A stretch of 28,520 bases of DNA, taken from Mariaggregatimicrobium sp964498785 (GTDB lineage: Bacteria; Zhuqueibacterota; Zhuqueibacteria; Thermofontimicrobiales; Thiofontviventaceae). Below, piece after piece: positions 27,250 to 28,520 of the stretch; position 1 is the first letter of the stretch; each line of letters starts with the position of its first letter. A model generated the notes under the pieces. It worked only from the letters and a program-made list of their open reading frames with translations, did no database searches and was not told the DNA's origin. The stretch lies in assembly GCA_964498785.1 (NCBI GenBank), contig CAZCJL010000091.1, positions 1 through 28,520 on the forward strand, given 5' to 3'. A program made the position numbers and the translations under genes.

Positions 27250-27310
27250 AGCATAAATTTACCATTCTTGAAATTTATAGTCCGTAATTGATAATTTAAT
27301 TTTTTGAAAA

Positions 27311-27327
27311 TGCAACATTAATGCCAA
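27311..27327 (-). promoter_or_regulatory. Candidate sigma-54 promoter of the DUF11/PorV-OmpA operon
   Basis: The minus strand reads TTGGCATTAATGTTGCA: TTGGCA (27322-27327) and TTGCA (27311-27315), with the -24 GG and -12 GC exactly ten bases apart. It differs from the TTGGCAC-N5-TTGCA consensus at a single base. The predicted start near 27300 gives a leader of about 50 bases. This is the best of the three sigma-54-like sites in the window. Confidence 0.65.
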
Positions 27328-27462
27328 TTAATATTAATAATATATTGTTATACTTAATATTGAGCGTTTTAATTTTATTTTAGATTTAAATATCTATTAG
27401 TTAGGATATCTATATTAACATAATTATATTTAATTATTAACATTAATGATACTTAATATATT

Positions 27463-27487
27463 ATTTCACCAAACTATTTGGTGAAAT
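27463..27487. promoter_or_regulatory. Perfect 11-bp palindrome upstream of the sigma-54 promoter, possible activator site
   Basis: ATTTCACCAAA (27463-27473) and TTTGGTGAAAT (27477-27487) are perfect inverted repeats around CTA. The site lies about 175 bases upstream of the predicted transcription start of the DUF11 operon, a usual distance for a sigma-54 activator binding site. It could instead be a hairpin: on the plus strand a T run follows at some distance. The rest of 27330-27670 is AT-rich, with a smaller repeat TTGATA/TATCAA (27513-27529) and no gene. Confidence 0.4.
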
Positions 27488-27670
27488 TTGAATCACTTTT
27501 TTTTGCTTCAAATTGATATCCACTATCAAATAAAAAAAGTAAAATCGTCACAAATTGAGACATCGTATCTTTTTTGTATCAATTTCATGCATTGAACATG
27601 TTTCAATGTTATGGAAGTTTGGCATGTCATATTGTAACACAATCTTTGAGGATTTCAAGGTCAGAACAGG

Positions 27671-28069
27671 AAATATTTTGAAATCAAAGAAAAAGTAATC
27701 AAAACTGTATTGATTGCCGGCCACAGAATGAAAAGCACATACGATGAAGTCGGCAAGGGTTTGGGCTGATTGCCAAAAAGTTTGGACGGCGAATATAAGA
27801 AAACAATGCTGATTTTGAAACTTGTTTTCCGGTTCGAAAAGGTGTCAATGAACCGGATATCTCAATACGGGAATTGAAGGGTGGTAAAGCAGTATCCTTG
27901 CTTCACAAATGAGCTTATGAAACCCCTGGAGATTCATACAAAGAATTATATGCTTATATGAATGAAAACAATCATCCTAACCCGGTAAGTATATTTGAAG
28001 GGACCGGGTATAATTTTCACAGGAAACCCCAAAAACCACTTGACGGAAATAGTCATTCTTGTTAACTAA
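27671..28069 (+). pseudogene. Decayed GyrI-like effector-binding domain protein
   Basis: This is the only plus-strand gene trace in the window. Reading across frames gives a recognisable GyrI-like/AraC-effector-binding domain. FEIKEKVIKTVLIAGHRM and YDEVGKGLG lie in one frame, and LIAKKFG in the next frame from 27766. After an apparent deletion comes DGEYK (about 27785-27799). ADFETCFPVRKGVNEPD and ELKGGKAVSLLHK then follow, a TGA stands at 27910-27912 where a glycine codon is expected, and AYETPGDSYKELYAYM continues. A last shift near 28042 restores the family ending TEIVILVN before TAA at 28067. There are at least two frameshifts and one nonsense codon, and the start is lost. Intact relatives are stand-alone sensors or the ligand domain of MerR/AraC regulators. 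Confidence 0.8.
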
Positions 28070-28122
28070 AAAAACCGCCTGTCAATTTTGATTAATCAAA
28101 ATGACAGGCGGTTTTTAGTTAA
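28062..28122. terminator. Bidirectional terminator between the two decayed genes
   Basis: An almost perfect 61-base inverted repeat: TTAACTAAAAA and CCGCCTGTCA on the left match TGACAGGCGG and TTTTTAGTTAA on the right. Between them, TTTTGAT and ATCAAAA complete the stem with one bulged A. T runs follow the GC-rich stem on both strands, so it can end transcription from both converging genes. Confidence 0.93.
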
Positions 28123-28159
28123 TTTTTGAGTTGCTCAACAAAATATTTCTTACATATTT

Positions 28160-28378
28160 CTAATCTGCTGAACTGTCACTTCCGAAAAACGGTGAATGAC
28201 GATATCTGCTGTGAATGTGTTGCCGGAAATTTTTATCCGATGTTCCCACAAGTGTACTATGCACTTCTTCCGAAACATTTAGATTCAGTTCTCTGAACAG
28301 CTCCTGCTCAATCTTCGTGTAGATCGGTTCACCATTGATGATAACTCCATCCATGTCAAAAATAACAGTGGAAGTCAT
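28160..28378 (-). pseudogene. Truncated HAD-superfamily phosphatase (beta-phosphoglucomutase-like)
   Basis: Residues 1-60 match the start of HAD phosphatases of the beta-PGM type: VIFDMDGVIINGEP with the catalytic DxD pair, then a cap-domain segment ELFRELNLNVSEEVHSTLVGTSDKNF. The frame ends at residue 72 with an unrelated tail, whereas family members have about 210-230 residues and need later core motifs for the catalytic lysine and acidic residues. Just past the break, another frame encodes a helix-like tail (LEICKKYFVEQLKN) that stops at 28119 inside the terminator. This may be the original C-terminus left after an internal deletion (inference). The product is unlikely to be active. Confidence 0.75.
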
Positions 28379-28466
28379 TTCTATCCATTTCTTTTCTAAA
28401 TAAAACGACCAAACAATTTTTAACTACCTGGTCGCCTGAATGTTCGCGTTTTTTTAGAATCATTTT

Positions 28467-28488
28467 TAATTAGTGCCTGAACGAAAAC
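28467..28488. repeat. Right copy of the 22-bp inverted repeat, probable IS terminal repeat
   Basis: Reads TAATTAGTG-C-CTGAACGAAAAC, the inverted partner of 33-54 (21 of 22 identical). Both copies sit exactly 32 bases from the window edges. Read inward, this element would extend to the right, beyond the window. The stretch 28379-28466 before it is AT-rich, with a minor CGACCA/TGGTCG repeat. Confidence 0.55.
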
Positions 28489-28520
28489 TACTTATTTTCT
28501 ATTAAAATTCAAAACGTAGC

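Noticed and set aside
27618..27640. TTGGCATG-like plus-strand sigma-54 match before the GyrI remnant
   Set aside because: At the correct spacing the -12 element reads TG instead of GC.
27671..28069. Programmed frameshifting or stop readthrough to express the GyrI-like gene
   Set aside because: Several independent lesions, including an apparent deletion and a lost start, and no slippery site with a downstream structure; simple decay explains it better.
28379..28466. CGACCA/TGGTCG small inverted repeat as a terminator or operator
   Set aside because: Only six pairs, a 17-base loop and no T run in a useful place.
1..28520. The window as a composite transposon between two IS ends
   Set aside because: The content is largely housekeeping (groESL, ftsY, rimO, folK); assembly breaks at IS copies are a simpler explanation.

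Overview
The window is AT-rich bacterial DNA (roughly 35% GC by eye). Almost every gene lies on the minus strand. It looks like a member of the FCB superphylum outside Bacteroidota proper, perhaps near Calditrichota, KSB1 or Marinimicrobia. Supporting signs are secreted proteins with type IX secretion (T9SS) C-terminal sorting domains, a PorV/PorQ-like barrel, a GWxTD-domain protein and a DUF5683 protein, together with promoters that resemble ordinary TTGACA/TATATT sigma-70 sites rather than the Bacteroidota consensus. The phylum is an inference.

Region 1 (about 99-11570, minus) reads as one long operon starting at a near-consensus sigma-70 promoter (11535-11563). In transcription order it holds folK, a deoxynucleoside kinase, a 59-residue membrane microprotein, a GAF/HD-GYP protein, a DUF5683 protein, a sodium-dependent (NSS) transporter, an HD hydrolase, a YfiM/DUF2279-like protein, a UbiA prenyltransferase, a two-[4Fe-4S] ferredoxin, a geranylgeranyl reductase-type flavoprotein, ftsY, rimO and a GWxTD protein. 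Most gaps are below 20 bases or are overlaps. UbiA, ferredoxin and reductase form a tight subcluster that could make or saturate an isoprenoid lipid, either an archaeal-type ether lipid or a quinone side chain.

Region 2 (11598-13742, minus) is groES-groEL with a perfect CIRCE operator, a candidate promoter and a strong terminator.

Region 3 (13860-27500, minus) holds very large cell-surface proteins and a regulator. They are a 1163-residue FN3/SbsA-Ig repeat protein with a T9SS sorting domain, a sigma-54 enhancer-binding protein (EBP) without a sensor domain, a lone ECF-type ABC ATPase behind a TPR-thioredoxin lipoprotein, a PorV-like barrel fused to two OmpA-like domains, and a DUF11/T9SS secreted protein. 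Three sequences with correct -24/-12 sigma-54 spacing lie upstream of the EBP, the FN3 protein and the DUF11/PorV-OmpA operon. This suggests a sigma-54-controlled surface-protein regulon that includes its own activator, and it is the most interesting system in the window.

Region 4 (27500-28520) is decaying DNA: a plus-strand GyrI-like pseudogene with several lesions and a truncated HAD phosphatase, facing each other across a shared bidirectional terminator. Both window edges carry the same 22-bp sequence in inverted orientation (21/22 identical), each exactly 32 bases from the end. These look like the two ends of an insertion sequence whose body lies outside, so the window probably stops at repeat-induced assembly breaks. 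No tRNA, rRNA or CRISPR array was seen.
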